Assembly (NCBI RefSeq): GCF_026013525.1
Contig: NZ_JAPDRA010000002.1
Location: forward strand, 434,001 to 498,000
Length of the DNA stretch: 64,000 bases
From: Sphingomonas canadensis
GTDB lineage: Bacteria; Pseudomonadota; Alphaproteobacteria; Sphingomonadales; Sphingomonadaceae
Direction: 5' to 3'
Shown here: piece after piece, positions 23,813 to 34,696 of the stretch
Layout: each line of letters starts with the position of its first letter
How positions within the stretch are numbered: position 1 is the stretch's first letter
The notes under the pieces: model-generated
What the model saw: only the letters and a program-made list of their open reading frames with translations
Database searches by the model: none
Told to the model about the DNA's origin: nothing
Position numbers and translations under genes: made by a program

Positions 23813-25506
23813 TCGTCCTTGTCGCACCGCCGGCCCGTACGGGCCGGGCGGGCGGGGCCCGCCAATCGCTCGTGGCGATCGCCCAGGTGCGGCTGATGGT
23901 GCTCGCGCTGCTGTTTGCGGTGGGCATGGTGTTCATCATCGGGCGGCTGGCGGTGCTGGCGATCATGGCCGAGCCCGCGCGCGCCGCGGTGCAGCTCACC
24001 GGGCTGGGCGCGCGCGGCGACATCACCGATCGCAACGGTCAGCCGCTGGCGCGCACCGTCGATGGATGGTCGCTGGCGATCCACCCCGATCGCGTGATCG
24101 GCGATCGCTCGGCGCTGGCGAAGCAGCTCGCCCAGCTTATCCCGGAAAAGACCGAGGCGCAGTATTTCGTGCTGCTCAACACGGGCTCGAAGTTCGCCTG
24201 GCTCAAGCGCCGCGCCGGCCCGGAGCTGGTGAAGGCAGTCAACGCGCTGGGCGAGCCGGCGATCGAGCCTATGCGCGAGCCCGACCGGCTCTATCCCCAG
24301 TCCACCATGGCGGCGCACGTGCTGGGCTATGTCCGTTCGGACGGCACGGGCGGCTGGGGTATGGAAGGCGCGCTGAACCAGCGGCTGCAGGGCGAGGGCG
24401 CGCGCGCCGCCCCGGTTGCGCTTTCGATCGACATGCGCGTCCAGGGCGCGCTGGAGAACGAACTGGCGCGATCCATGGTCAGCTTCCAGGCGAAGGGCGC
24501 GGCCGGCGTGATCCTGGACGTCGAGACCGGCGAGGTAGTGGCGATGGCGTCGCTCCCCACCTTCAATCCCAACGCGATTGCCGGCCCGATCCCGCGCAAC
24601 AACATGACGCAGAGCCGGTACGAGCTTGGATCGACCTTCAAGCCGATCGCGGTGGCCGCGGCGATCGAGGCGGGCACGATCAAGTCGATGGCCAAGCGTT
24701 ACGACGCCACCGAGCCGATCAAGATCGGCCGCTTCACGATCAACGACGATCACCCGCTGGGCCGCTTCATCACCGTGCCGGAGGTGCTGATCCATTCCTC
24801 CAACATCGCCACGGCGCGGATCGCGGACGAGATGGGGCGCGAGCCGCTGGAACGGATGTTCCGGGCCATGCACTTCGATCGTAAGCTTTCGCTCGAGGTG
24901 GAGAACGAAGGGCCGCTGTGGCCCGGCGACTGGGGCCGCACCACCACCATGACCGCCGCCTATGGCCATGGCATCTCCGTCACGCCGCTGCACCTTGCCT
25001 GCGCCTATGCCGCGCTGGTGAACGGCGGGCTGTGGCGGCCGGCCACGCTGCTGCGCATCGAACCGGGCAAGGCGCCGGCCGGCGAGCGCGTGATCAGCGC
25101 CGAGACCAGCCTGCGCATCCGCGAGCTGCTGCGCCTGATCGTGACGGAGGGCACCGGATCGAAGGCGAACGCCGCCGGATACCGTGTCGGCGGCAAGACC
25201 GGCACCGCGGAAAAGCTGGGCGGCGGCGGTTACCTGAAGAATCAGAATGTTTCCACGTTCGCGGCGGCTTTCCCCATGGACGCACCGCGCTATGTGGTGA
25301 TTGCGATGCTCGATTCGCCGATCGGAAATGCCGAATCCGCAGGCCAGCGTACGGCCGGGTGGACCGCGGCGCCGCTGGTGGGCAGGCTGGTGACGCGGGT
25401 AGGGCCCATGATGGGCGTCATCCCCGATCCGAACCGGGACATCGCTCTTGGTGCCTACGGCAACCTCGTGGCGCAGGAAGACAAGGAAAAGGCATCGGAT
25501 CGATGA
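23809..25506 (+). CDS. ftsI: Penicillin-binding protein 3 (FtsI), septal transpeptidase
   Basis: A 565-residue class B PBP. One membrane helix (about 29-50), a pedestal domain, then the transpeptidase domain with the catalytic Ser in STFK (275-278), SSN (330-332) and KTG (463-465). It cross-links septal peptidoglycan with FtsW. The start appears to be a TTG at 23809, overlapping the ftsL stop (TTGA); the segment VAPPAR...GARQ just behind it looks conserved, which supports that start over later ones. Confidence 0.95.
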   Translation: MIVLVAPPARTGRAGGARQSLVAIAQVRLMVLALLFAVGMVFIIGRLAVLAIMAEPARAAVQLTGLGARGDITDRNGQPLARTVDGWSLAIHPDRVIGDRSALAKQLAQLIPEKTEAQYFVLLNTGSKFAWLKRRAGPELVKAVNALGEPAIEPMREPDRLYPQSTMAAHVLGYVRSDGTGGWGMEGALNQRLQGEGARAAPVALSIDMRVQGALENELARSMVSFQAKGAAGVILDVETGEVVAMASLPTFNPNAIAGPIPRNNMTQSRYELGSTFKPIAVAAAIEAGTIKSMAKRYDATEPIKIGRFTINDDHPLGRFITVPEVLIHSSNIATARIADEMGREPLERMFRAMHFDRKLSLEVENEGPLWPGDWGRTTTMTAAYGHGISVTPLHLACAYAALVNGGLWRPATLLRIEPGKAPAGERVISAETSLRIRELLRLIVTEGTGSKANAAGYRVGGKTGTAEKLGGGGYLKNQNVSTFAAAFPMDAPRYVVIAMLDSPIGNAESAGQRTAGWTAAPLVGRLVTRVGPMMGVIPDPNRDIALGAYGNLVAQEDKEKASDR

Positions 25507-26930
25507 ACCTGGGGGCATTGACCGGCGGTGCAGGGGGCGCCGCGGACGGCGCCGTGGTAACCGGCTTTGCGATAGACCATCGCAAGGTTGCGCCCGGCAA
25601 TATCTTCGGCGCCTTTCAGGGCGCGCGCGTGAACGGCGAGGATTTCATCCCGGCGGCGGTGGCGGCTGGCGCCATTGCGGTGGTGGCGCGGCCGGAAGCC
25701 GCGGTGGAAGGCGCGCTGCACATCGCCGACGATAACCCGCGCGAGCGCTTCGCCCGGCTGGCGGCGCGCTTCTTCGCGCCGTTCCCGCCGGTCACCGTCG
25801 CGGTGACGGGCACCAACGGCAAGACCTCCACCGTGGAGATGACGCGCCAGCTCTGGCGGATGGCCGGCCATCACGCCGCCTCGATCGGCACGCTGGGCGT
25901 GACGACTTCGGACGAGAGCGTCTCCACCGGCCTGACCACGCCGGATATCGTGACCTTCCTCTCCAACGTCGCGGGCCTGGCGCGCGAGGGCGTGACGCAC
26001 CTCGCGTTCGAGGCGTCGTCGCACGGGCTGTCGCAATACCGGACGGAGGGGTTGCCGGTGCGCGCCGCAGCCTTCACCAACCTGAGCCGCGATCACCTGG
26101 ACTATCACGGCGACATGGCCGCCTATTTCCACGCCAAGCTGCGGCTGTTCGCCGATGTGCTGGATCCGGACGGCGTGGCGGTGGTGTGGGTGGACGACCC
26201 CAACAGCGAGCGGGTGATCGATCTGGCGCGTGCGCGGGGCAACCGGCTGATCACCGTGGGCGAACATGGCGATACGCTGCGCATCGTCTCGCGCGATCCC
26301 ACGCTGCTGGGGCAGGGGCTGGTGATCGCCGCCGATGGGCGCGAGCATAAGGTGAACCTGCCGCTGATCGGCGGATACCAGGCCGCCAACGCGCTGGTCG
26401 CGGCGGGGCTGGTGGTCGCCACCGGCGGTGATCCGGCGCAGACCATCGCCAATCTGGCGCGGCTCCAGCCGGTGCGCGGGCGGCTGGAACGCGCGGCGAT
26501 CAAGGCCAATGGCGCGCCGCTTTATGTCGACTATGCCCATACCCCCGATGCGCTGGAGGCGGCCATCGCGGCGCTGCGGCCGCACACGCAGGGCCGGCTG
26601 ATCCTGGTATTCGGCGCGGGTGGCGAGCGCGACCATGGTAAGCGCGAGCTGATGGGGCAGGAGGCGGCCGCGGGCGCGGACGTGGCCATCGTGACCGATG
26701 ACAATCCCCGCGGCGAGGACCCCGCGGCGATCCGGGCGGAGATACTGAAAGGGGTGCCCCAGGGCATCGAGACCGGCGACCGGCGCGCGGCGATCGCCGC
26801 CGCGGTGGAGATGGCGCAAGCGGAGGATATCGTGCTGATCGCCGGCAAGGGGCATGAGCAGGGACAGATCGTGGGAGATATGGTGCTGCCGTTCGACGAT
26901 GTGGCCGTCGCGCGGGAGTGCGCCGCATGA
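25503..26930 (+). CDS. murE: UDP-MurNAc-L-Ala-D-Glu ligase MurE
   Basis: A 475-residue Mur ligase. ATP-binding TGTNGKTST at 102-110, FEASSHGL, and DYAHTPDALE. The DDNPR motif in the C-terminal domain indicates meso-diaminopimelate as the amino acid added, as usual in Gram-negative bacteria. The ATG overlaps the ftsI stop (ATGA). Cytoplasmic. Confidence 0.95.
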   Translation: MNLGALTGGAGGAADGAVVTGFAIDHRKVAPGNIFGAFQGARVNGEDFIPAAVAAGAIAVVARPEAAVEGALHIADDNPRERFARLAARFFAPFPPVTVAVTGTNGKTSTVEMTRQLWRMAGHHAASIGTLGVTTSDESVSTGLTTPDIVTFLSNVAGLAREGVTHLAFEASSHGLSQYRTEGLPVRAAAFTNLSRDHLDYHGDMAAYFHAKLRLFADVLDPDGVAVVWVDDPNSERVIDLARARGNRLITVGEHGDTLRIVSRDPTLLGQGLVIAADGREHKVNLPLIGGYQAANALVAAGLVVATGGDPAQTIANLARLQPVRGRLERAAIKANGAPLYVDYAHTPDALEAAIAALRPHTQGRLILVFGAGGERDHGKRELMGQEAAAGADVAIVTDDNPRGEDPAAIRAEILKGVPQGIETGDRRAAIAAAVEMAQAEDIVLIAGKGHEQGQIVGDMVLPFDDVAVARECAA

Positions 26931-28321
26931 GGCTGTGGACCGCCGAAGAGATCGCGATCGCATGCCACGGCACGGCTTCGGCCGCCTTCGCCGTATCGGG
27001 CGTGACGTTCGATTCGCGTGAGGTGGGGCCGGGCGACCTGTTCCTGGCGCTGAAGGGCGAGACGACCGACGGCCATCGCTTCCTGGATCAGGCCTTCGCG
27101 CGCGGTGCGGCAGGCGCGCTGGTTTCCGAGCCGACGCCGCATCCGCACGTGATCGTTCCCGATACCACCGCCGCGCTCGACGCACTGGCCGTCGCATCGC
27201 GCGGGCGGATGGGCGGCACCGTGATCGGCGTCACCGGATCGGTGGGCAAGACCGGGACCAAGGAGGCGCTCTATGCCGCGCTGGATCGCGCCGATCCCGG
27301 CTGCGCGCATCGTTCGGTGAAGAGCTACAACAACCACACCGGCGTGCCGCTCAGCCTGGCGCGGATGCCGCGCGACGCGCGCTTCGGCGTGTTCGAGATG
27401 GGCATGAACCATGCGGGCGAGCTGGCGGCGCTCACCCGGCTGGTCCGCCCGCACGTCGCGCTGGTTACCACCATCGCCCCGGCGCACAGCGCGTTCTTCC
27501 GCGACGAGGCCGAGATCGCCGACGCCAAGGCGGAGATATTCCAGGGGCTGGAGCCCGGCGGCACGGCGATCGTGCCGTTCGACAGTCCGCACCGCGAGCG
27601 GCTGATCGCCGCGGCCCGGCCGCATGCCGCGCGGATCGTGACCTTCGGGCTGGGCGAGGGGGCGGACGTCCGTGCGCTGGAAACGATGCGCACGCGATCG
27701 GGCGGCACCTATGTCACCGCGCGGCTGGAGCTGGGCGGGGGCGGCTGGCGCGAGCTGAGCTTCACCCTGTCGCAGCCCGGAATGCATTGGGTTTCCAATG
27801 CGATGGCGGTTCTGGCGGCGGTGGAAGCCGCGGGCGGCGACCTGGAACTGGCGGGGCTGGCGATGGCCGAACTGGGCGGGCTGCCCGGGCGCGGCGCGCG
27901 GCTGACGGTGCCGGCCGTCGGCGGCGAGGCGCTGGTGATCGACGAGAGCTACAACGCCAATCCCGCGTCGATGCGCGCCACGCTGGAGGTGCTGGGCGAT
28001 GAGCGCGGCCGCAAGCTGGCCGTGCTGGGCGAGATGTTCGAGCTGGGCGAACATTCGGAGGCGTTCCATGCCGAGCTTTCCGGCCCCGTGCAGGCGGCGG
28101 GCATCACCTATGCGATCCTGGTCGGCGAAGGCATGAAGCCGCTTGCGAATGCGCTTGAGGGCCATGTGGATTTCGTCCATGTGCCCGACGCCGCGGCCGC
28201 GCGAGACCGGCTCGATGCCGTGCTGCAGGCGGGTGACGCGGTACTCGTTAAAGGTTCGAACGGCGTGCGGCTTTCCACCCTGGTGGCCGCGCTGGCGGAA
28301 AGGCAACCATGTTCTACCTGA
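26927..28321 (+). CDS. murF: UDP-MurNAc-tripeptide--D-Ala-D-Ala ligase MurF
   Basis: A 464-residue Mur ligase that adds the D-Ala-D-Ala dipeptide. [17 protein letters not shown] in the N-terminal domain, [14 protein letters not shown] as the ATP loop, [21 protein letters not shown] and [11 protein letters not shown]. The ATG at 26927 overlaps the murE stop (ATGA) and is preferred to a GTG three codons upstream. It overlaps mraY by 13 bases. Confidence 0.95.
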   Translation: MRLWTAEEIAIACHGTASAAFAVSGVTFDSREVGPGDLFLALKGETTDGHRFLDQAFARGAAGALVSEPTPHPHVIVPDTTAALDALAVASRGRMGGTVIGVTGSVGKTGTKEALYAALDRADPGCAHRSVKSYNNHTGVPLSLARMPRDARFGVFEMGMNHAGELAALTRLVRPHVALVTTIAPAHSAFFRDEAEIADAKAEIFQGLEPGGTAIVPFDSPHRERLIAAARPHAARIVTFGLGEGADVRALETMRTRSGGTYVTARLELGGGGWRELSFTLSQPGMHWVSNAMAVLAAVEAAGGDLELAGLAMAELGGLPGRGARLTVPAVGGEALVIDESYNANPASMRATLEVLGDERGRKLAVLGEMFELGEHSEAFHAELSGPVQAAGITYAILVGEGMKPLANALEGHVDFVHVPDAAAARDRLDAVLQAGDAVLVKGSNGVRLSTLVAALAERQPCST

Positions 28322-29379
28322 TCGCGGAATGGCTGGGCTTCCCCGGCATCCTGAACCTCTTCCGCTATCTTTCCTTCCGCACCGGGGGAGCGATCACCAC
28401 TGCGCTGCTGATCGGCCTGCTGATCGGCCCGCGCTTCATCGGGTGGCTGCGCGTGCGCCAGGGCAAGGGCCAGCCGATCCGCGACGATGGGCCGCAAAGC
28501 CACCTGGCCAAGCGCGGGACGCCCACCATGGGCGGGCTGATGATCCTCACCAGCCTGATGGTGTCGCTGGCGCTGTGGATGGACCTGCGCAATCCCTATG
28601 TCTGGGCGTGCATGTTCGTGACCTTCGGTTTCGGCATGATCGGCTTCCTCGACGATTACGACAAGGTGCGGAAGCAGAAGACGGCGGGTGTTTCCGGCCG
28701 CATCCGCCTGCTGGGCGAATTCGCCATCGCGGGCGTGGCATCGTGGATCATCATCGCGCAGAGCGGCACCCAGCTCTATGTGCCGTTCTTCAACTGGATC
28801 CACCCGGATCTGGGATATTTCTACATCGTCTTCGCCGCCTTCACGATCGTGGCGTTCGGCAATGCGGTGAACCTGACCGACGGGCTGGACGGGCTGGCGA
28901 CCATGCCGGTGATCATCGCCAGCCTGGCGTTCATGATCATCGTCTATCTGGCCGGCAACGTGAAGTTCGCGACCTATCTGGGCATCCCGCACGTGCCGGG
29001 CGCGGGCGATCTGGCGATCTTCTGCGGCGCGATGGTGGGGGCGGGGCTCGCCTTCCTGTGGTTCAATGCACCCCCGGCGGCGGTGTTCATGGGCGACACC
29101 GGCAGCCTGGCGCTGGGCGGCGCGCTGGGCACGATCGCGGTGGTGGCGCACCATGAGCTGGTGCTGGGCATCATCGGCGGCCTGTTCGTGATGGAGGCGC
29201 TGTCCGTCATCATCCAGGTGTTCTTCTTCAAGCGCACCGGCAAGCGCGTGTTCCGCATGGCGCCGATCCACCATCATTTCGAGCAGCTCGGCTGGTCCGA
29301 GCCGACCGTGGTGATCCGTTTCTGGATCATCGCCTTCGTGCTCGCGCTCGCGGGGCTTTCGACGCTGAAGCTGCGGTGA
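28309..29379 (+). CDS. mraY: Phospho-MurNAc-pentapeptide transferase MraY
   Basis: A 356-residue, roughly ten-helix membrane enzyme that makes lipid I. Hallmarks: [20 protein letters not shown] with the Asp pair, [22 protein letters not shown] and [16 protein letters not shown] precedes the ATG, which lies inside the murF end. Confidence 0.97.
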   Translation: MFYLIAEWLGFPGILNLFRYLSFRTGGAITTALLIGLLIGPRFIGWLRVRQGKGQPIRDDGPQSHLAKRGTPTMGGLMILTSLMVSLALWMDLRNPYVWACMFVTFGFGMIGFLDDYDKVRKQKTAGVSGRIRLLGEFAIAGVASWIIIAQSGTQLYVPFFNWIHPDLGYFYIVFAAFTIVAFGNAVNLTDGLDGLATMPVIIASLAFMIIVYLAGNVKFATYLGIPHVPGAGDLAIFCGAMVGAGLAFLWFNAPPAAVFMGDTGSLALGGALGTIAVVAHHELVLGIIGGLFVMEALSVIIQVFFFKRTGKRVFRMAPIHHHFEQLGWSEPTVVIRFWIIAFVLALAGLSTLKLR

Positions 29380-30665
29380 TCACGAGCCCGTCCTGGCGCG
29401 GCAAACGCTATGCGGTGCTCGGGCTGGCGCGTTCGGGACAGGCGACGGTGGCCGCGCTCGTCGCGAGCGGTGCGCACGTAACCGCCTGGGACGCGAACGC
29501 GGCCGCGCGTGCGCAGGTGACGGGCGCCGAACTGGCCGATCCGCTGAGCATCGACCTGACGGGCTTCGACGGCGTCGTCGTTTCCCCCGGCGTGCCGATC
29601 AACCGCCACCCGATCGCGGAGCATGCGCGCGCGGCGGGCGTGCCGGTCATCGGCGACATCGAGCTGTTCGCCCAGGCGCGCGCGGACCTGCCGCCGCACA
29701 AGGTGGCCGGGGTCACCGGCACCAACGGCAAATCGACCACCACGGCGCTGATCGAGCATATCTGCCGCACCGCCGGCGTGCCGAGCCTGGCGGGCGGGAA
29801 CATCGGCCTGCCGATCCTGAGCCAGGACCCGCTGCCCGAGGGCGGCGTCTATGTGCTTGAGCTTTCGAGCTACCAGATCGACCTGACGCGGACGCTGGAC
29901 TGCGACGTCGTGGTGCTGCTCAACATCACGCCCGATCACCTCGATCGCTATGACGGGTTCGCGGGCTATGCCGCGTCGAAGGAGCGGCTGTTCGCGATGC
30001 AGTCGGCGGGGCATGCCGCGGTGATCGGCATCGGTGACGCGGCCAGCCAGGCGATCGCCGCGCGCCTCGCCCGCGCCGGACGTGCGGAGGACGTGACGAA
30101 GATCGCGCCGGGCCTTTGCATGGATCAGTCGCGCTGGCCCGCGCTCCAGGGGCCGCACAACGCGCAGAACGCGCTCGCCGCCATCGCCGCGTGCGAGGCG
30201 CTGGGCATCGCGCGCGATGCGATCGGCCGCGGGCTGGAGACCTATGCAGCGCTGCCGCATCGCATGCAGATCGTCGCGACCCGCAACGGCGTCCGCTTCG
30301 TCAACGACAGCAAGGCGACCAACGCGGATTCGACCGCGCCCGCACTGCGCGCGTTCGACCATATCCACTGGATCGTCGGCGGCCGCGCCAAGACGGACGA
30401 ACTGGACGCCTGCCGTCCCGGCTTCGCGCACGTCGCCCGCGCCTATACCATCGGCGAGGCGGGCGAGATGTTCGCGGCGCTGCTGGAGCGCGACATGCCG
30501 GTCGAGCGCAGCGGTACGCTGGAGGCGGCGGTGAAGTCCGCCGCGGCCAATGCCAGACCGGGCGAGACGGTGCTGTTGTCGCCCGCCTGCGCTTCGTTCG
30601 ATCAGTTCCGCGATTTCGAGGCGCGCGGCGACGCCTTCCGTGCCGCCGTGGAGGCGCTCGGATGA
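29376..30665 (+). CDS. murD: UDP-MurNAc-L-Ala--D-Glu ligase MurD
   Basis: A 429-residue Mur ligase: [64 protein letters not shown]. It adds D-Glu in the cytoplasm. It begins with a GTG that overlaps the mraY stop (GTGA). Confidence 0.96.
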   Translation: MITSPSWRGKRYAVLGLARSGQATVAALVASGAHVTAWDANAAARAQVTGAELADPLSIDLTGFDGVVVSPGVPINRHPIAEHARAAGVPVIGDIELFAQARADLPPHKVAGVTGTNGKSTTTALIEHICRTAGVPSLAGGNIGLPILSQDPLPEGGVYVLELSSYQIDLTRTLDCDVVVLLNITPDHLDRYDGFAGYAASKERLFAMQSAGHAAVIGIGDAASQAIAARLARAGRAEDVTKIAPGLCMDQSRWPALQGPHNAQNALAAIAACEALGIARDAIGRGLETYAALPHRMQIVATRNGVRFVNDSKATNADSTAPALRAFDHIHWIVGGRAKTDELDACRPGFAHVARAYTIGEAGEMFAALLERDMPVERSGTLEAAVKSAAANARPGETVLLSPACASFDQFRDFEARGDAFRAAVEALG

Positions 30666-31894
30666 GCGGGGCGGGGGACGAGGCCGTGGCCGGCCGCGCC
30701 CAGCTTCCGGCGCTGCGCGGCGGGCTGCTCGGCACGGCGCGCGCATCGCCGCTGCTGGTGTGGTTCCGCGAGGTGGACCGCATGCTGCTGCTGTTCACGC
30801 TGCTGTTGATGGCGGTGGGGCTGGTTGCCGTGGGATCGGCGTCGCCCGCCAGCGCGCGGCGCTATTCGGACGGCGCACACCAGGTTGCGTCGATGTATTA
30901 TTTCTGGCGCCAGCTCATCTGGGTCGGCGCTTCCGTGCCGGTGCTGTTCGCGGTGTCGATGCTGCCCGCCACGCTGGCGCGGCGGCTGTCGCTGATCGGG
31001 GCGTGCGTGTTCCTGGTGCTGCTGATCCTGGTGCCGTTCATCGGCAGCGAGGCGAACGGCGCGCGGCGCTGGATCGATTTCGGCGTGGCCGAGCTCCAGC
31101 CCTCCGAGTTCCTCAAGCCGCTCTTCATCGTCTCGATGGCCTGGATCCTGTCGCTGCGCGCGAAGGACCCGGAGCTGCCCGTGCTGGCGGTGACCGGCGT
31201 GCTGACCGCGCTGGTTGCGGTGCTGCTGATGATGCAGCCCGATTTCGGGCAGACGATGGTGTTCGCGATCGTCTGGATATTGCTGCTGGTCATCTCCGGC
31301 CTGTCGCCCGCGGCGATCGCGGGGCTGTTCGGCACGGCGGTGGCGGGCGTGGTCGCGGCCTATCTGTTCTACGATACGGCGCGGATCCGCATCAATTCGT
31401 TCCTGTTCCCCGACAAGGACAAGGCGCTCGCCGAGCACTATCAGACCGACATGGCGGAGCGGACGCTGACCGCCGGGGGATGGACCGGCACCGGTCCCGG
31501 AATGGGGCAGGTGAAATACCGCCTGCCGGAAGCGCATACCGACTATATCTTCTCCGTGGTCGGCGAGGAGTTCGGGCTGCTGGCGTGCGCGGCGATCGCG
31601 GCGCTCTATCTGGCGATCGTGCTGCGCGTGCTGTTGAAGCTGATCGACGAGGAAGATCCGTTCCGGCTGCTCGCGGCGGCGGGGCTGGCGGCGCAGTTCG
31701 GGGTTCAGGCGGCGATCAACATGGCGGTCAACACGGGGCTGGCACCGTCGAAGGGCATGACGCTGCCGTTCATCAGCTATGGCGGATCGTCGATGATCGC
31801 ATTGTCGCTGGGGATGGGTCTGCTGCTCGCATTCACGCGCCGGAACCCGTATCTGAAGCGCTCGTCCTATACGGTCCGGTGGAGCGGCAGATGA
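30662..31894 (+). CDS. ftsW: Septal peptidoglycan polymerase FtsW
   Basis: A 410-residue SEDS protein with about ten membrane helices. GARRWIDFGVAELQPSEFLK, MQPDFGQTMV and the C-terminal PFISYGGSSMIALSLGMGLLL are SEDS signatures. FtsW is the glycosyltransferase partner of FtsI. An N-terminal extension of about 40 polar residues precedes helix 1. The ATG overlaps the murD stop (ATGA). Confidence 0.95.
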   Translation: MSGAGDEAVAGRAQLPALRGGLLGTARASPLLVWFREVDRMLLLFTLLLMAVGLVAVGSASPASARRYSDGAHQVASMYYFWRQLIWVGASVPVLFAVSMLPATLARRLSLIGACVFLVLLILVPFIGSEANGARRWIDFGVAELQPSEFLKPLFIVSMAWILSLRAKDPELPVLAVTGVLTALVAVLLMMQPDFGQTMVFAIVWILLLVISGLSPAAIAGLFGTAVAGVVAAYLFYDTARIRINSFLFPDKDKALAEHYQTDMAERTLTAGGWTGTGPGMGQVKYRLPEAHTDYIFSVVGEEFGLLACAAIAALYLAIVLRVLLKLIDEEDPFRLLAAAGLAAQFGVQAAINMAVNTGLAPSKGMTLPFISYGGSSMIALSLGMGLLLAFTRRNPYLKRSSYTVRWSGR

Positions 31895-33075
31895 CCCAAT
31901 CGCATACCTATGTGCTCGCGGCAGGCGGGACCGGAGGGCATATGGTGCCCGCCGCCGCGCTGGCCGAGGAGTTGGCCGGCCGCGGCCACCATGTCGTGCT
32001 GATCAGCGACGATCGCGGCGTGCGCTATCCCGGGCTGTTCGATGGCGTGGAAACGCATGTGCTGCCCGCCGGGCGGCTGGGCGGCGGGCCGCTGGGCTGG
32101 GTGCGCGCGGCGGCCAAGGTGATGGCTGGGCGTTCGATGGCGCGCAAGCTGTACAAGCAGCTTCGCCCCGCCTGCGTGATCGGCTTCGGCGGATATCCGG
32201 CGCTGCCCTCGCTCCTTGCCGCCTTCCGTTCGGGCATCCCGACCGTGATCCATGAGCAGAACGCGGTGCTGGGCCGCGTCAACCGCTATGTCGCCGGCAA
32301 GGTGGATGCCATCGCCACCAGCTACGAGAATGTCGAGCGGCTGCAGGATTCGTGGAAGGCCAAGACGCATCTGGTGGGCAATCCGGTGCGCGAGAGCGTG
32401 CTGGCGCTGCGCAACCGGCCCTATCCGATGCTGGACGAGGACGGCATCTTCCGCGTGCTGGTGACAGGCGGCAGCCAGGGCGCGACGATCCTGAGCCAGG
32501 TGGTGCCCGACGGGCTGGCGCTGCTGCCGGTGCATTTCCGCCGCCGCCTGCAGGTGACGCATCAGGCGCGGGTCGAGGACATCGATCAGGTGCGCGCGAA
32601 ATACGCCAATCACGATATCCCGGCGGAGATCGCCACCTATCTGCCCGATCTGCCCGAGCGGCTGGCGTGGTCGCACATCGTGATCGCGCGCGCGGGCGCT
32701 TCGACCATCGCGGAGCTGACCGCGGCGGGGCGCCCGGCGATCCTGGTGCCGCTGCCCAGCGCCACCGACGATCACCAGACCGCCAACGCGCGCGAGATCA
32801 CGGCCGCGGGCGGCGCGCGCACCATATCGCAGCGCGCATTCAACCCCACTGAGCTGGCCAAGCAGATCCAGAAGCTGGGCCTTGATCCCGTGGCGCTGGA
32901 GAATGCCGCGAAGAAGGCATGGGGCTGCGGCCGCCCGCATGCCGCGCGCGACCTGGCCGATCTGGTCGAATCGATCAACGCGCCCGAGGCGCCGGCGGGC
33001 GTCCGCCGTGCGGCCCTGCGTGGCAACACCGGCGGCGCACGGCCCGCCTTCGCAATGACGGAACACCGCGCATGA
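31891..33075 (+). CDS. murG: Lipid II synthase MurG
   Basis: A 394-residue GT-B transferase that adds GlcNAc to lipid I at the inner face of the membrane. [47 protein letters not shown] and [24 protein letters not shown] are typical. A 30-residue basic tail extends beyond the usual end. The ATG overlaps the ftsW stop. Confidence 0.95.
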   Translation: MTQSHTYVLAAGGTGGHMVPAAALAEELAGRGHHVVLISDDRGVRYPGLFDGVETHVLPAGRLGGGPLGWVRAAAKVMAGRSMARKLYKQLRPACVIGFGGYPALPSLLAAFRSGIPTVIHEQNAVLGRVNRYVAGKVDAIATSYENVERLQDSWKAKTHLVGNPVRESVLALRNRPYPMLDEDGIFRVLVTGGSQGATILSQVVPDGLALLPVHFRRRLQVTHQARVEDIDQVRAKYANHDIPAEIATYLPDLPERLAWSHIVIARAGASTIAELTAAGRPAILVPLPSATDDHQTANAREITAAGGARTISQRAFNPTELAKQIQKLGLDPVALENAAKKAWGCGRPHAARDLADLVESINAPEAPAGVRRAALRGNTGGARPAFAMTEHRA

Positions 33076-34505
33076 AGGGCGTCGCCACCGACATCGGCAC
33101 GATCCATTTCGTCGGCATCGGCGGCATCGGCATGTCCGGCATTGCCGAGGTGATGCACAATCTGGGCTATCGCGTGCAGGGCTCCGACGTGGCCGAGGGC
33201 TATGTGATCGAGGGCCTGCGCACGCGCGGCATCCCGGTGACGATCGGCCATGCCGCGGAGAATCTGGGCGATGCGGCGGTGGTGGTCACCTCCACCGCGA
33301 TCCGGCGCGGTAATCCGGAGGTCGAGGCCGCCTATGAGCGCCGCATCCCGGTGGTGCGCCGCGCGGAGATGCTGGCCGAGCTGATGCGGCTGAAGTCCAC
33401 CGTCGCGGTGGCGGGAACGCACGGCAAGACCACGACCACCTCGATGGTCGCCGCGCTGCTCGACGCGGGCGGGGTGGACCCCACCGTGATCAACGGCGGC
33501 ATCATCAACAGCTATGGCTCCAACGCCCGGCTGGGCGACAGCGAGTGGATGGTGGTGGAGGCCGACGAGAGCGACGGCAGCTTCCTGCGGCTGGACGGAA
33601 CGATCGCGGTGGTCACCAACATCGATCCCGAACATCTCGATCACTATGGCGATTTCGAGAAGGTGAAGAGCGCCTTCGTCGAGTTCGTCGAGAATGTGCC
33701 CTTCTATGGTGCGGCGCTGCTGTGCCTCGATCATCCGGAGGTGCAGGCGATCATCCCGCGCGTGCGCGACCGGCGGATCGTGACCTATGGCTTCGCCGCC
33801 AGCGCGGACGTGCGCGGGGTGAATGTGCTGCCGGTGGCGGGGGGCAACCGCTTCGACGCGGTGGTCCGCCAACGCGATGGCTCCACCCGCACGATCGAGG
33901 CCATCGAGTTGCCGATGCCGGGCCGCCACAATGTCCAGAACGCGCTGGCCGCGATCGGCGTGGCGCTGGAGCTGGGCATCCCGGATGCCACGATCCAGAA
34001 GGGCTTCGCCCGCTTCGGCGGGGTCAAGCGGCGCTTCACCAAGGTGGGCGAGACGGGCGGCGTCACCATCATCGACGATTACGGCCACCATCCGGTGGAG
34101 ATCCGCGCCGTGCTCTCCGCCGCGCGCGAAAGTTCGCCCGGGCGGGTGATCGCGGTGATGCAGCCGCACCGCTATTCGCGGCTGGGCAACCTGATGGATG
34201 ACTTCGCCCAGGCCTTCAACGACGCCGACATGGTTTATGTCACCCCGGTCTATGCCGCGGGCGAGGCGCCGGTGGAGGGCGTGAGCGGTGAGGCGCTGGT
34301 CGAGGCGGTGAAGCGCCGCGGGCATCGTTCGGTGGCGCATGTCGCCGATGCTCCCGCGCTGGCGCACGCGCTGGCCGGGGTGGCCGAGCCGGGCGATATC
34401 GTCGTCTGCCTGGGCGCCGGCGACATCACCAAATGGGCCGCGAGCCTGGCGGGCGCCATCGACGAGGTGCGCCGCACCGCCTCTGCCGAGGGCGCGGCGG
34501 CATGA
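33072..34505 (+). CDS. murC: UDP-MurNAc--L-Ala ligase MurC
   Basis: A 477-residue Mur ligase: [62 protein letters not shown] and QPHRYSRL. First committed peptide-adding step. The ATG overlaps the murG stop, and its own stop overlaps the ATG of the small gene that follows. Confidence 0.96.
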   Translation: MKGVATDIGTIHFVGIGGIGMSGIAEVMHNLGYRVQGSDVAEGYVIEGLRTRGIPVTIGHAAENLGDAAVVVTSTAIRRGNPEVEAAYERRIPVVRRAEMLAELMRLKSTVAVAGTHGKTTTTSMVAALLDAGGVDPTVINGGIINSYGSNARLGDSEWMVVEADESDGSFLRLDGTIAVVTNIDPEHLDHYGDFEKVKSAFVEFVENVPFYGAALLCLDHPEVQAIIPRVRDRRIVTYGFAASADVRGVNVLPVAGGNRFDAVVRQRDGSTRTIEAIELPMPGRHNVQNALAAIGVALELGIPDATIQKGFARFGGVKRRFTKVGETGGVTIIDDYGHHPVEIRAVLSAARESSPGRVIAVMQPHRYSRLGNLMDDFAQAFNDADMVYVTPVYAAGEAPVEGVSGEALVEAVKRRGHRSVAHVADAPALAHALAGVAEPGDIVVCLGAGDITKWAASLAGAIDEVRRTASAEGAAA

Positions 34506-34696
34506 GCGACTGGTTCTCCACCGCGATCGAGATGCAGCGCGAGGTGCTGCGCGCCCAGCAGGCCCAGCTCGACGCCGCGCAGAAGATGATCGACGCGGGC
34601 GACCAGGTCGCCGCGCTGCACGAGGCCGGGCAGAAGGCCGCCGAGGCCAATCTGGCGCTGTGGAAGCAATGGGCCGGCCTGTGGGGCTGGAAGTGA
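34502..34696 (+). CDS. Small helical protein between murC and murB, unknown
   Basis: A 64-residue ORF coupled on both sides: ATGA overlap with murC and GTGA overlap with murB. It begins [20 protein letters not shown], is predicted nearly all helix and rich in Gln, Ala and Glu, and ends in [12 protein letters not shown] with four tryptophans in the last dozen residues. The pattern is loosely phasin-like (amphipathic helix, W at both ends) and could lie on a membrane surface. I recognise no family. Confidence 0.75.
   Translation: MSDWFSTAIEMQREVLRAQQAQLDAAQKMIDAGDQVAALHEAGQKAAEANLALWKQWAGLWGWK

Noticed and set aside
23458..25518. 686-codon minus-strand frame opposite ftsL-ftsI
   Set aside because: ftsI has full transpeptidase motifs on the other strand; the shadow has none.
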